Below are positions 9,669 through 16,926 of a DNA stretch of 64,000 bases, one piece after another. Source of the stretch: Staphylococcus pragensis (lineage in GTDB: Bacteria; Bacillota; Bacilli; Staphylococcales; Staphylococcaceae); assembly GCF_004785665.1 (NCBI RefSeq), contig NZ_SRPJ01000006.1, positions 21,273-85,272 of the forward strand. Reading direction: 5' to 3'. Under the pieces are notes generated by a model that was given only the letters and a program-made list of their open reading frames with translations, was not told the origin of the DNA and made no database searches. The position numbers and the translations under genes are program-made. Positions within the stretch are counted from its first letter, which is position 1; each line of letters opens with the position of its first letter.

Positions 9669-10288
9669 AAAAAGTGATATTAATAGGTAATGGGGGACAT
9701 TCTAAAGTTATAGCAGATATTATTAAATTATCTGATGATTGTAAGCTTTGTGGTTATTTAGATCAAAAATTTGAACATAAAGAAGTTTCTAATGGATTAA
9801 TATATGATAGTATCAGTAATTTTAAAAAATATGTAAAAGAATATCATTTTTTTATTGCAATAGGGAATAACAAAATTAGAAAAAAGATTTATGAAACTTT
9901 AAACTTGCCTAAAGAAAAGTATGTAACCTTAATTCATCCATCTGTTGTCATAGGTTCAGATGTACATATAGGTCATGGCACTGTTGTTATGGGAAATGCG
10001 GTTATTAATGCTAGTACAAATATTGGTAATCAATGCATTATAAATACATTAGCAAGTGTAGGACATGATATTAATATAAATGATTTTGTCCATATCTCTC
10101 CAAACTCAACTCTTACTGGAGGATCAATAATCAATGAAGGTACACAAATTGGAGCTGGTGCTTGCCTAATTCCATGTATACAAATTGGTAAAAATTGTTT
10201 AGTTGGAGCTGGTGCTACAGTGGTGAACAATGTTCCAGATAATAAATTAGTCGTAGGCAGTCCAGCGAAAGTGAAAAAAGAAATCTAA
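9665..10288 (+). CDS. NeuD/PglD/EpsM-family sugar N-acetyltransferase
   Basis: A 207-aa protein with the two-part structure of PglD-type enzymes. The N-terminal Rossmann-like UDP-sugar domain contains IGNGGHSKVIADII at residues 7-20. A C-terminal left-handed beta-helix follows from about residue 95, with VGHDININDFVHISPNS near 132 (the catalytic His region) and VVGSPAKVKKEI at the end. Related enzymes acetylate the 4-amino group of UDP-4-amino-2-acetamido-trideoxyglucose. The start overlaps the priming transferase gene (ATGA), so the two are translationally coupled. Order and families match B. subtilis epsL-epsM-epsN. An acyl group other than acetyl cannot be excluded. Confidence 0.82.
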   Translation: MKKVILIGNGGHSKVIADIIKLSDDCKLCGYLDQKFEHKEVSNGLIYDSISNFKKYVKEYHFFIAIGNNKIRKKIYETLNLPKEKYVTLIHPSVVIGSDVHIGHGTVVMGNAVINASTNIGNQCIINTLASVGHDININDFVHISPNSTLTGGSIINEGTQIGAGACLIPCIQIGKNCLVGAGATVVNNVPDNKLVVGSPAKVKKEI

Positions 10289-10364
10289 TGACTAATATTT
10301 GTTAGTAATAATAAACTTTTCGAATATAAAATATAATGAATTTAGATTTAAGGAGTAGATTTGA

Positions 10365-11495
10365 ATGGAAAATGAAAGAATCTTTTTATCAAGACCTCAC
10401 ATGGGAGGTACAGAACTTGATTATATCCATGATGCATTTGAAAAAAATTGGGTAGCACCTTTAGGAGAAAATGTAACTGAATTTGAAAATAGCGTAAAAA
10501 ATTACACTGGAATTAAATCTGCTTTAGCATTGACAAGCGGAACAGCTGCTATTCATTTAGCTTTAATTGAGAGTGGTGTACGAAAAGGTGATGTTGTATT
10601 TTGTAGTTCATTAACTTTTAGTGCTTCGGCTAATCCAATAATTTATCAAGATGCTATACCTGTCTTTATTGATTCAGATATGGATACTTGGAACATGTCA
10701 CCTATAGCTTTGCGTAAAGCGTTTGAGAAATATGCTGAAAGAGGCATCAAACCTAAAGCTGTAGTATCTGTTAATCTATATGGTCAATCTGCTAAAATGG
10801 ATGAAATTAAAGAGATTTGTGATCAATATGGTTCAATTCTTATTGAAGACGCTGCAGAATCACTTGGCGCAGAATATAAAGGAAAAAAAAGTGGTACTTT
10901 TGGTAAATTTGGTATTTACTCATTTAATGGTAATAAAATTATAACTACTAGTGGTGGAGGTATGCTAATTTCTAATGATGAAAAAAGCATAGCACATGCG
11001 TTATTCTTATCAACCCAGTCAAGAGATAAAGCCTTACATTATCAACATAGCGAATTAGGCTTTAATTATCGATTAAGTAATATTTCTGCAGGAATAGGTA
11101 GAGGACAAATGGAAATTTTAGATCAACGTGTTAAACGTCGACGTGAAATTTTCGATAAATATAATAAAGCATTTGGTGACATTGATGGTTTTAAATTCCA
11201 ACCTGAATTACCTAATTCTAGGTCAAATCGTTGGTTAACAGCTTTAACAATTGATGAAAGTAAAACAAATTTCACCGCATTAAAATTAATAGAAACATTG
11301 CTAGAAAATAATATTGAAGCACGTCCAGTTTGGAAACCAATGCACTTGCAACCATATTTTGAGTCTTATGATTATATTGCTGAAAACAAGGATAATAGTG
11401 CATATTTATTTGAACATGGAGTATGTTTACCTTCAGGTTCTGATATAACGAATGAACAACAAGAACGCGTAATTGAAATAATTAAAAGTTTATAA
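10365..11495 (+). CDS. DegT/DnrJ/EryC1/StrS aminotransferase, PglE/EpsN-like
   Basis: A 376-aa PLP-dependent sugar aminotransferase. The motifs are LTSGTAAIHLAL near residue 57, IEDAAESLGAEYKGKKSGTFG near 161 and the PLP-lysine loop SFNGNKIITTSGGGM near 187-201. The likely reaction is transfer of an amino group from glutamate to C4 of a UDP-2-acetamido-4-keto-trideoxyglucose, giving the substrate of the acetyltransferase just upstream. The matching 4,6-dehydratase (CapD/PglF/EpsC-like) is not in the window and should lie in the upstream part of the operon. AAGGAG precedes the ATG. A 76-base gap without obvious terminator separates it from the acetyltransferase gene. Confidence 0.85.
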   Translation: MENERIFLSRPHMGGTELDYIHDAFEKNWVAPLGENVTEFENSVKNYTGIKSALALTSGTAAIHLALIESGVRKGDVVFCSSLTFSASANPIIYQDAIPVFIDSDMDTWNMSPIALRKAFEKYAERGIKPKAVVSVNLYGQSAKMDEIKEICDQYGSILIEDAAESLGAEYKGKKSGTFGKFGIYSFNGNKIITTSGGGMLISNDEKSIAHALFLSTQSRDKALHYQHSELGFNYRLSNISAGIGRGQMEILDQRVKRRREIFDKYNKAFGDIDGFKFQPELPNSRSNRWLTALTIDESKTNFTALKLIETLLENNIEARPVWKPMHLQPYFESYDYIAENKDNSAYLFEHGVCLPSGSDITNEQQERVIEIIKSL

Positions 11496-11510
11496 AAAGA
11501 GTGATGATAA

Positions 11511-12455
11511 ATGAAGAAAAAATCAACAGCTTTTAAAGTAATTATTACAATTTTAATTGTATTAATTGTTCTTATTATTGCTGCAGGAATATTTGTTTTT
11601 TCGAAACTTCATTCATTGAACAATTCTATTAATCACCCTCTTAATAGAGATCATTCCCAACTAAGACAGAAATCATTAAAAGATGGGGACCCAATGACAG
11701 TAGTGCTTTATGGTATTGATGATGATTCTAGACGACATCAAGAAAATATGGGTCAAAGAAGTGATTCGATTGTATTAATGTCTATTAATCCTAAAGATAA
11801 AAAAACTGTAATGGTAAGTGTACCCAGAGATACGCGAGCTGAAATGGTAGGTAGAAATACTACTGAAAAGATTAATCATGCTTATGCTTACGGTGGACCC
11901 AAAATGGCTGTTAATTCATTGGAAAAATTAATGAATGTACCAGTAGATCATTACATAGCTATAAATATGGATGGTGTTAAAACAGTAGTTGATGAAATAG
12001 GTGGAGTGACTGTAGCAAGTAATGCAACGTTTAATACTACAGATTCAAAAAAAGACTACAAATTTGAACAAGGTAAAGAATATAATATGGATGGAGAAGA
12101 AGCTTTAGCATATATGAGAAGTCGTAAAGATGAAGGGGCTGGAGGAGACGAAGGTCGTCAATTACGTCAGCAACAAGTCATTACTGCAGTAGCTAAAGAA
12201 GCATTCTCAATTAACTCTATTACTAAATTAAATGGTATCTTTAAAGCAGCTCAAGATAACTTGAAAACTGACTTAAGCTTTGTACAGTTAAATAGTTTCA
12301 AATCTGATTACGACAAAGCTCAAGATAATGTTGAACGTTTAACAATTGACGGGCAAAATAAAGTTGGCGACGATGGATTATATTACTTCTATCCAGATAA
12401 AAATAGCATGAATGAAGTTGAAAAGAAAATTAAAGACAATTTAGAAATTAACTAA
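11511..12455 (+). CDS. LytR-CpsA-Psr (LCP) family polymer ligase
   Basis: A 314-aa protein with a short cytoplasmic N-terminus, one transmembrane segment at about residues 8-30, and an extracellular LCP domain. Visible LCP elements are VLYGIDDDSR near 65, QRSDSIVLMSINP near 83, SVPRDTRAEM near 103, KINHAYAYGGP near 119 and AYMRSRKDEGAGGDEGRQLRQQ near 200; the arginines in these blocks bind the lipid pyrophosphate. LCP enzymes move undecaprenyl-linked glycopolymers onto peptidoglycan. As the last gene of the capsule operon (15 bases after the aminotransferase), it most likely anchors this capsule, as S. aureus LcpC does. Confidence 0.88.
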   Translation: MKKKSTAFKVIITILIVLIVLIIAAGIFVFSKLHSLNNSINHPLNRDHSQLRQKSLKDGDPMTVVLYGIDDDSRRHQENMGQRSDSIVLMSINPKDKKTVMVSVPRDTRAEMVGRNTTEKINHAYAYGGPKMAVNSLEKLMNVPVDHYIAINMDGVKTVVDEIGGVTVASNATFNTTDSKKDYKFEQGKEYNMDGEEALAYMRSRKDEGAGGDEGRQLRQQQVITAVAKEAFSINSITKLNGIFKAAQDNLKTDLSFVQLNSFKSDYDKAQDNVERLTIDGQNKVGDDGLYYFYPDKNSMNEVEKKIKDNLEIN

Positions 12456-12464
12456 ACATCAAAG

Positions 12465-12499
12465 AGTGCTTTATCCGATAGTGGATGAAGCACTTTTTT
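12465..12499 (+). terminator. Rho-independent terminator of the capsule operon
   Basis: A 12-base arm AGTGCTTTATCC (12465-12476) and the near-complementary GGATGAAGCACT (12483-12494) flank a 6-base loop, followed by a T-tract. It lies 10 bases after the LCP stop. Confidence 0.85.
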
Positions 12500-12513
12500 G
12501 ATATATATAAACT

Positions 12514-12549
12514 AAAAACAGGCGCTCTCACATAAGAGAGCGCCTGTTT
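12514..12549 (-). terminator. Terminator of the alkaline phosphatase gene
   Basis: A perfect 14-bp stem (12516-12529 with 12536-12549, loop ACATAA) has an A-run at 12514-12518, which is a T-tract on the minus strand. It closes the convergent phosphatase transcript and may also act as a second stop for the capsule operon. Confidence 0.85.
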
Positions 12550-12561
12550 CAATATGAAATA

Positions 12562-14031
12562 TTATTGGTTTTGTTGGCTTGCTACGTCATTTGCGAAGAA
12601 GTCGAAGATGTTTTTAGCGCTTTGAGTGTTGTCCATGTTACCAGCGAATTTATCTTCACCAGGACCGTGTGCGTAAGTGTTTACGTCTTCACCTGTGTGG
12701 CCGTATGTAGTCCAACCAGTGTGAGATTCATCGTTAATTGGTTTTTGGATAGCATCTTGTAATTTTGTAGTTGCTTCAGCGACTTTAGGGTCTTTGTCGT
12801 CTTTAGCATTAGCTTTAGCATCTTTTAATTCTTTCGCCGCTTCTTTAACTTTATCTAATTGGTCACTAGGGAAGTCGATTCCATAACCATCATTGATAAC
12901 TTGTTCAGGGTCTTTACCTTCAGCAATTTGTTTTGTCATGTAGCTACCAGAGTGTTTCATTTTATGAATTGCTTCAGGATTCCAAACGTAGTCTTTACCT
13001 TTAGCGATTGATAAACCACCAGTTGAGTGGTCAGCTGTAGCAACAACTAAAGTATCTTTATGTGTATTTGCGTAATCGATAGCGTTTTGGAAAGCTTTTT
13101 CGAAACCGCTCATTTCTGACATAACACCAGTGATGTCGTTAGGGTGGCCAGATTTGTCGATTGACGCACCTTCTACCATTAAGAAGAAGCCTTTGTTATT
13201 TTTTTCTAATTTAGATAATGCACTATTTTCCATATCAACTAATAATGGATTTTCTTGAGGTGCATCGATTTGTAATGGCATATCTTTTTCAGAGAATAAA
13301 CCTAATACTTGATCGCTTTGAGAGTTTGCTAATTCATCTTTATTAGTGACATAATCGTAACCGTCTTGTTGGAATTTCTCAGTTAAGTTACCATTTTCTT
13401 TACCGAAGTATTTAGAACCGCCACCTAAGATAACGTCTGCTTTGTGTTGGCCATTAATTTTATCGTTAAAGAATTGTTGAGCGATTTCATCTTTTTTATC
13501 ACGGCTATCAACGTGAGCTGCATAAACAGCTGGAGTAGCATCAGTTACTTCGGCTGTTGTAACGATACCAGTTGATTTACCATCTTCTTTAGCTTGTTCT
13601 AATACAGATTTAACAGGATTTTTATTAGTGTCTACTGAGATAGCACCGTTATAAGTTTTGTGACCAGTTGCGAAAGCAGTACCACCTGCAGCTGAGTCAG
13701 TTACGTTTTCTTTAGGGTCGTCTGGATTTGTACGGTTTGTACCTTTTAAATATTTATCGAATGCAGTTTGATCTAATTCTTTAGTGTCTGGGTTATCTGC
13801 GAAATAACGGTAAGCTGAGTTATAAGAAGGTCCCATACCATCGCCAACCATGAAGATAACGTTTTTAGGATTTTCAGTGTTACCAAACGCGACAGCGCCA
13901 TTTTCACCTTGTTGACCTTGATTTCCTTCACCCGCACCAGATGCGAATGAAACATGTGTAGTTCCCAATACAGAAGCAGCTAAAATTGAACCTGCAACAG
14001 TAGTTTTACCAAATTTGTTGATGAAACTCAT
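12562..14031 (-). CDS. phoA: Secreted alkaline phosphatase
   Basis: A 489-aa alkaline phosphatase. The N-terminus is a Sec signal peptide (KFGKT, hydrophobic core, then SFASG, with cleavage expected near residue 31). The mature enzyme has NVIFMVGDGMGP near residue 58 (metal Asp), the nucleophile region NVTDSAAGGTAFATGHK near 110, SGHPND near 295 and ATADHSTGG near 333 for the zinc ligands. It releases phosphate from organic esters outside the cell. There is a lysine/alanine/aspartate-rich insertion around residues 395-425. An AGGGGGC ribosome site (14041-14047 on the minus strand) precedes the start. PhoPR control under phosphate limitation is expected for the family, but I did not identify a convincing Pho box. 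Confidence 0.92.
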   Translation of the reverse strand: MSFINKFGKTTVAGSILAASVLGTTHVSFASGAGEGNQGQQGENGAVAFGNTENPKNVIFMVGDGMGPSYNSAYRYFADNPDTKELDQTAFDKYLKGTNRTNPDDPKENVTDSAAGGTAFATGHKTYNGAISVDTNKNPVKSVLEQAKEDGKSTGIVTTAEVTDATPAVYAAHVDSRDKKDEIAQQFFNDKINGQHKADVILGGGSKYFGKENGNLTEKFQQDGYDYVTNKDELANSQSDQVLGLFSEKDMPLQIDAPQENPLLVDMENSALSKLEKNNKGFFLMVEGASIDKSGHPNDITGVMSEMSGFEKAFQNAIDYANTHKDTLVVATADHSTGGLSIAKGKDYVWNPEAIHKMKHSGSYMTKQIAEGKDPEQVINDGYGIDFPSDQLDKVKEAAKELKDAKANAKDDKDPKVAEATTKLQDAIQKPINDESHTGWTTYGHTGEDVNTYAHGPGEDKFAGNMDNTQSAKNIFDFFANDVASQQNQ

Positions 14032-14197
14032 TTTTAAAAAGCCCCCTAATATGTATAAAGTAGTTGTTACATATTTATATTAAGAAACTTTATTTGATTT
14101 AAGATGATTATAAAGTTATTTTTAAGTAAAGGTATTGTAAACAATTATTAATTTGTAGAATTAATAATATTTTCCATTTGAATTAATTTCATAATCC

Positions 14198-14226
14198 TTT
14201 TCAGAAATAAGAAAGTGGGTTATAAT
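14198..14226 (+). promoter_or_regulatory. Candidate sigma-A promoter for the S-box transcript
   Basis: TATAAT at 14221-14226 is an exact -10, with a weak -35 (TTTTCA) at 14198-14203 and a 17-base spacer. Transcription would start about 10-15 bases before the SAM riboswitch. Confidence 0.5.
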
Positions 14227-14247
14227 ATTTATAAATAAAATAGTTCG

Positions 14248-14346
14248 TCTTATTAAGAGTGAGTGGAGGGACTTGGCCCTATGAAGCTCCAGCAACTGCG
14301 TTCATCGTGAGGTGCTAAATCCAACAGGAATTCCTGAGAGATAAGA
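14248..14346 (+). promoter_or_regulatory. SAM-I (S-box) riboswitch aptamer
   Basis: The consensus S-box elements appear in order: P1 strand TCTTAT (14248-14253), AAGAG, GGAGGGACTTGGCCCTATGA (kink-turn and P2), CCAGCAACTG, AGGTGCTAAATCC (P3/P4 junction), and GAGAGATAAGA closing P1 (14341-14346). It binds S-adenosylmethionine and normally switches off methionine or sulfur genes when SAM is abundant. Here the downstream gene is a 56-aa protein of unknown function. Confidence 0.93.
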
Positions 14347-14379
14347 AGATGTCTGGAAGCGCTTCTTATTTAAGGAGGG
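14341..14379 (+). promoter_or_regulatory. Expression platform of the S-box: alternative helices and a Shine-Dalgarno
   Basis: ATAAGAAG (14341-14348), the 3' side of P1, can instead pair with CTTCTTAT (14362-14369). When P1 forms, CTTCTT (14362-14367) is free to pair with AAGGAG (14372-14377) across a 4-base loop, hiding that Shine-Dalgarno. No T-tract follows, so control looks translational. No good start codon lies at the right distance from this AAGGAGGG; the gene's own site is at 14406-14413. Confidence 0.55.
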
Positions 14380-14420
14380 CTATTTTATTTACCCAATTTT
14401 TTGAAAAGGTGGTAAAACGT

Positions 14421-14591
14421 ATGGCAACATTAAAAGAACTATTTGAGCAATTAGACTACTGGGAGAACTATTCACCGAGAAGTTATAGTGGTGGTATGCT
14501 GCGAGTAGGTAAAATAGGAGAAGTCAAAAATCAAATCTTCAAAAGTATTACGGTTGAAGATATTAGAAAGTATATATTAAATAGGAAGTAA
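14421..14591 (+). CDS. Small protein of unknown function under SAM riboswitch control (56 aa)
   Basis: I do not recognise this 56-aa protein. It starts at the ATG at 14421, with AAGGTGGT at 14406-14413 as ribosome site. The N-terminus MATLKELFEQLDYWE is amphipathic; the middle SYSGGMLRVGKIGEVKNQIF and the end ITVEDIRKYILNRK look like a compact soluble fold with no membrane segment or signal. An in-frame ATG at 14349 lies inside the riboswitch expression platform and is probably not used. The gene is monocistronic (terminator at 14601). Its leader implies production when SAM is low, hence a role in methionine, SAM or sulfur physiology, perhaps as a regulator or enzyme-binding protein. This is inference from the leader only. 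Confidence 0.7.
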   Translation: MATLKELFEQLDYWENYSPRSYSGGMLRVGKIGEVKNQIFKSITVEDIRKYILNRK

Positions 14592-14600
14592 TTGGTTACA

Positions 14601-14632
14601 AACCTCATCATACTGTTGTGATGGGGTTTTTA
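14601..14632 (+). terminator. Terminator after the S-box small gene
   Basis: AACCTCATCA (14601-14610) pairs with TGATGGGGTT (14619-14628), with one G-T pair, and is followed by T residues. Confidence 0.85.
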
Positions 14633-14732
14633 ATATGACTCATACTGTATGCATATTCATTTTCAAGAAAAAGATGTAAAATAGAGGCTAAGTAATTAGC
14701 AAATATCATTAAAAAAATAGAGGTGAACACCT

Positions 14733-14897
14733 GTGATATTAATTATGTTATCTCCATTATTGATTATAGGATTTATCGCATTATCAATTAGGGAAGAAAG
14801 AAAACGTAGTAAAAAAACACAAGAGAAAAAAGCTGAAATGGAAAAAGAGAAAAACAAAATCTCAAATCCAGATTATGATGAGAAAGAAAAAGAGTAA
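14733..14897 (+). CDS. Small single-span membrane protein (54 aa)
   Basis: A GTG start at 14733 with GAGGTG at 14720-14725 opens a 54-aa reading frame. It has one N-terminal transmembrane segment (MLSPLLIIGFIALSI, residues 5-19), then a highly charged Lys/Glu coiled-coil-like tail (REERKRSKK... EKEKNK) ending in DYDEKEKE. It ends 41 bases before the BraR-like regulator, so it may be the first gene of that operon, possibly a small partner of the membrane sensor or transporter. I do not know a characterised homologue. The clear ribosome site, the membrane/charged design and the position support it being real. Confidence 0.6.
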   Translation: MILIMLSPLLIIGFIALSIREERKRSKKTQEKKAEMEKEKNKISNPDYDEKEKE

Positions 14898-14938
14898 TTT
14901 ACTAAAACGTAGAAATTCAGTTACGAAAGGTGAGCAAT

Positions 14939-15603
14939 ATGAAAGTTCTTATTGTGGAAGATGACTTAGTGATTGCAGAAAGCTTAGAACGTGAGCTATC
15001 TCAATGGAATTACGAAGTTGTAGTAGCGAAACAGTTTGATAATATTCTTGATTTATTTAACACCCATCAACCGCAATTGGTATTATTGGATATAAATTTA
15101 CCAACGTTTAATGGCTATCATTGGTGCCAAGAAATTCGAAAGACGTCAAATGTGCCGATTATCTTCATTAGTTCACGTACGGATAATATGGATCAGATCA
15201 TGGCAATTCAAATGGGCGGCGATGACTTTATCGAAAAGCCGTTTAACTTATCTTTAACCGTAGCAAAGATTCAAGCATTGCTAGACGCACGTATGATTTA
15301 GCGGTTTCCAATAATGAAATTATAGTGCGTGATTGTAAATTGATTATTGATGAAGCGACGCTTTACCATAATGATGAATCTGTGCAATTATCTTTTACGG
15401 AACTTCAAATTCTGCATATGCTATTTCGTAACGAAGGCAAATATGTCAGTCGTACGTCTCTAATTGAAAAATGTTGGGAATCAGAAAATTTCATTGATGA
15501 TAATACACTTGCTGTGAATATGACACGTTTACGTAAGAAGTTACAATCGATTGGCGTAAAAGATTTGATAGAAACAAAGAAAAATGTTGGATATAAGGTG
15601 TAA
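14939..15603 (+). pseudogene. braR: BraR/NsaR-like response regulator, broken by a 1-base deletion
   Basis: The N-terminal receiver domain (EDD at the start, LLDINLPTFNGYHWCQEIRKTS around the phospho-Asp near residue 52, SSRTDNMDQIMAIQMGGDDFIEKPFNLSL) and the C-terminal OmpR-type winged helix (FTELQILHMLF, DDNTLAVNMTRLRKKL, ETKKNVGYKV) are both intact but in different frames. After IQALL at 15272-15283 one base is missing (CTA-GACGCACG where CTA CGA CGC ACG would give LRRT), so translation stops at 15301. Restoring one base gives a continuous protein of about 221 aa. Start is the ATG at 14939 with AAAGGTGA upstream. If real, the cell makes only a receiver without DNA-binding domain, and induction of BraDE/VraDE-type bacitracin and nisin resistance should be lost. 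The site is not a homopolymer. Confidence 0.85.
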
Positions 15604-15608
15604 GTGTT

Positions 15609-16505
15609 ATGTTTAAAGCATTTATGAAATCAATATTAAATGAACTTATCATCGTGATTACCATAATATTATTGTTTCTACTAATATTCTTTTTATTTAG
15701 CTTACCTTTAAGTGCGTTCATGTTAGGTATGGCGATTATTTTATTTGTCATGATTATTTATTGGCTGATTCAATTGAGTGGCTTTAAAGAACAAGAAAAT
15801 ATGAAAGAAACCATCGAGCATCTTGAAGATGAATTACAACAAGTTAAGAGTAGTCAAACTGAGTATCAAGCCAATGTGGAGAACTATTTCTTAACATGGG
15901 TTCATCAAATCAAGACACCGATTACCGCTTCGAAGCTATTATTAGAACGTAATGAAGATAATGTAGTTAATCGTATGCGTCAGGAAATCATTCAAATTGA
16001 TAACTATACGAGTCTTGCGCTAAGTTATTTAAAATTGATGAATGAAGAGACGGACATGTCCTTTTCCAAAGTAACGATTAATGAACTCGTACGTCCATTA
16101 ATTATGAAATATTCGATTCAATTTATAGATCAAAAAACAAAAATTCATTATGAACGTTGTGAAGATGAAGTATTGACCGATGTCCAGTGGTGTAGCATCA
16201 TGATTGAACAAATTCTAAATAATGCATTGAAATATGCCCGAGGAAAAGATATTTGGATTGCATTTGATAACAATACAAAAGTACTATCCATTCGTGATAA
16301 TGGCGTGGGAATTAGCCAAGCTGACCAGCCGAAAATATTCGATAAAGGGTATTCAGGTTATAATGGTCGTCTTAATGATCAATCAAGTGGCATTGGCCTT
16401 TTTATCGTGAAACATATTTCACAACATCTCCATCACAAAGTGGATGTCGAATCAGAACTTGGAGCAGGAGCAACCTTCCACATTCATTTCCCACAATCAA
16501 ACTAA
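15609..16505 (+). CDS. braS: BraS/NsaS-like intramembrane-sensing histidine kinase
   Basis: A 298-aa sensor kinase of the short BceS/BraS type. Two transmembrane helices (about residues 10-33 and 36-56) have almost no external loop, then comes a dimerisation/phosphoacceptor segment TWVHQIKTPITASKLLL near 98 (His in WVHQIK), N-box EQILNNALKYA near 204, G1 IRDNGVGI near 230 and G2 SSGIGLFIVKHI near 267. Such kinases do not sense peptides directly but read the flux of their partner ABC transporter. The start lies 5 bases after the stop of the regulator frame. The kinase is intact although its regulator is frameshifted. Terminator at 16527. Confidence 0.88.
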   Translation: MFKAFMKSILNELIIVITIILLFLLIFFLFSLPLSAFMLGMAIILFVMIIYWLIQLSGFKEQENMKETIEHLEDELQQVKSSQTEYQANVENYFLTWVHQIKTPITASKLLLERNEDNVVNRMRQEIIQIDNYTSLALSYLKLMNEETDMSFSKVTINELVRPLIMKYSIQFIDQKTKIHYERCEDEVLTDVQWCSIMIEQILNNALKYARGKDIWIAFDNNTKVLSIRDNGVGISQADQPKIFDKGYSGYNGRLNDQSSGIGLFIVKHISQHLHHKVDVESELGAGATFHIHFPQSN

Positions 16506-16526
16506 ACTTTCAAAATTGTAAGCCAG

Positions 16527-16571
16527 CCAACAACATTTGTAAGAAAATATCAATGTTGTTGGTCCTTTTTT
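16527..16571 (+). terminator. Terminator after the BraRS-like operon
   Basis: CCAACAACATT (16527-16537) pairs perfectly with AATGTTGTTGG (16552-16562), followed by TCC and a T-run. Confidence 0.88.
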
Positions 16572-16679
16572 GTTTTATCATAGAATTAACATGAAAATAT
16601 TCTAGTTTTAGGTTTATTAAATATAGAAGAAATTAATGAGATTCTTGGGTAAATTGATTTAAATCTTTTCATACTTAAG

Positions 16680-16830
16680 TAAGTAGTTCTAAGATAGATT
16701 ACGAAGTGTAGTTGTGACGACTCCTAGTGGAAAAGAAAGTGTCGAGTGACTACAGGCACGAGCCTTTCCCACAGGAAAGCGCACAACTTAAACAAGTAAA
16801 TATCTACCTAAGAACTGCTTTATAAGACCA
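16680..16830. repeat. Structured non-coding element with imperfect inverted ends
   Basis: The outer arms around 16680-16702 (AGTAGTTCTAAGATAGATT) and 16797-16822 (ATATCTACCTAAGAACTGCT) are imperfect inverted repeats. Inside, ACTCCTAGTGGAAAAG near 16720 can pair imperfectly with CTTTCCCACAGGA near 16765. The inner motif recalls the GACTCCTGTGGGAAAAG type intergenic repeats of Bacillaceae and staphylococci (from memory). It is GC-richer than its surroundings and fills most of the 361-base gap between kinase and transporter genes. No open frame is seen. Confidence 0.5.
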
Positions 16831-16926
16831 AGGCTCAACCCATCCCCTAGGCAAGCACACAACAGAATGAGTGACAGTTATATATACATATCAAAAATCA
16901 TTTTCAAAGAAAGGAAGAATGAAGAC

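Noticed and set aside
14349..14420. Longer N-terminus (24 residues) for the S-box controlled protein from ATG 14349
   Set aside because: This ATG lies between the alternative helices of the riboswitch expression platform and has no proper ribosome site; the ATG at 14421 has AAGGTGGT.
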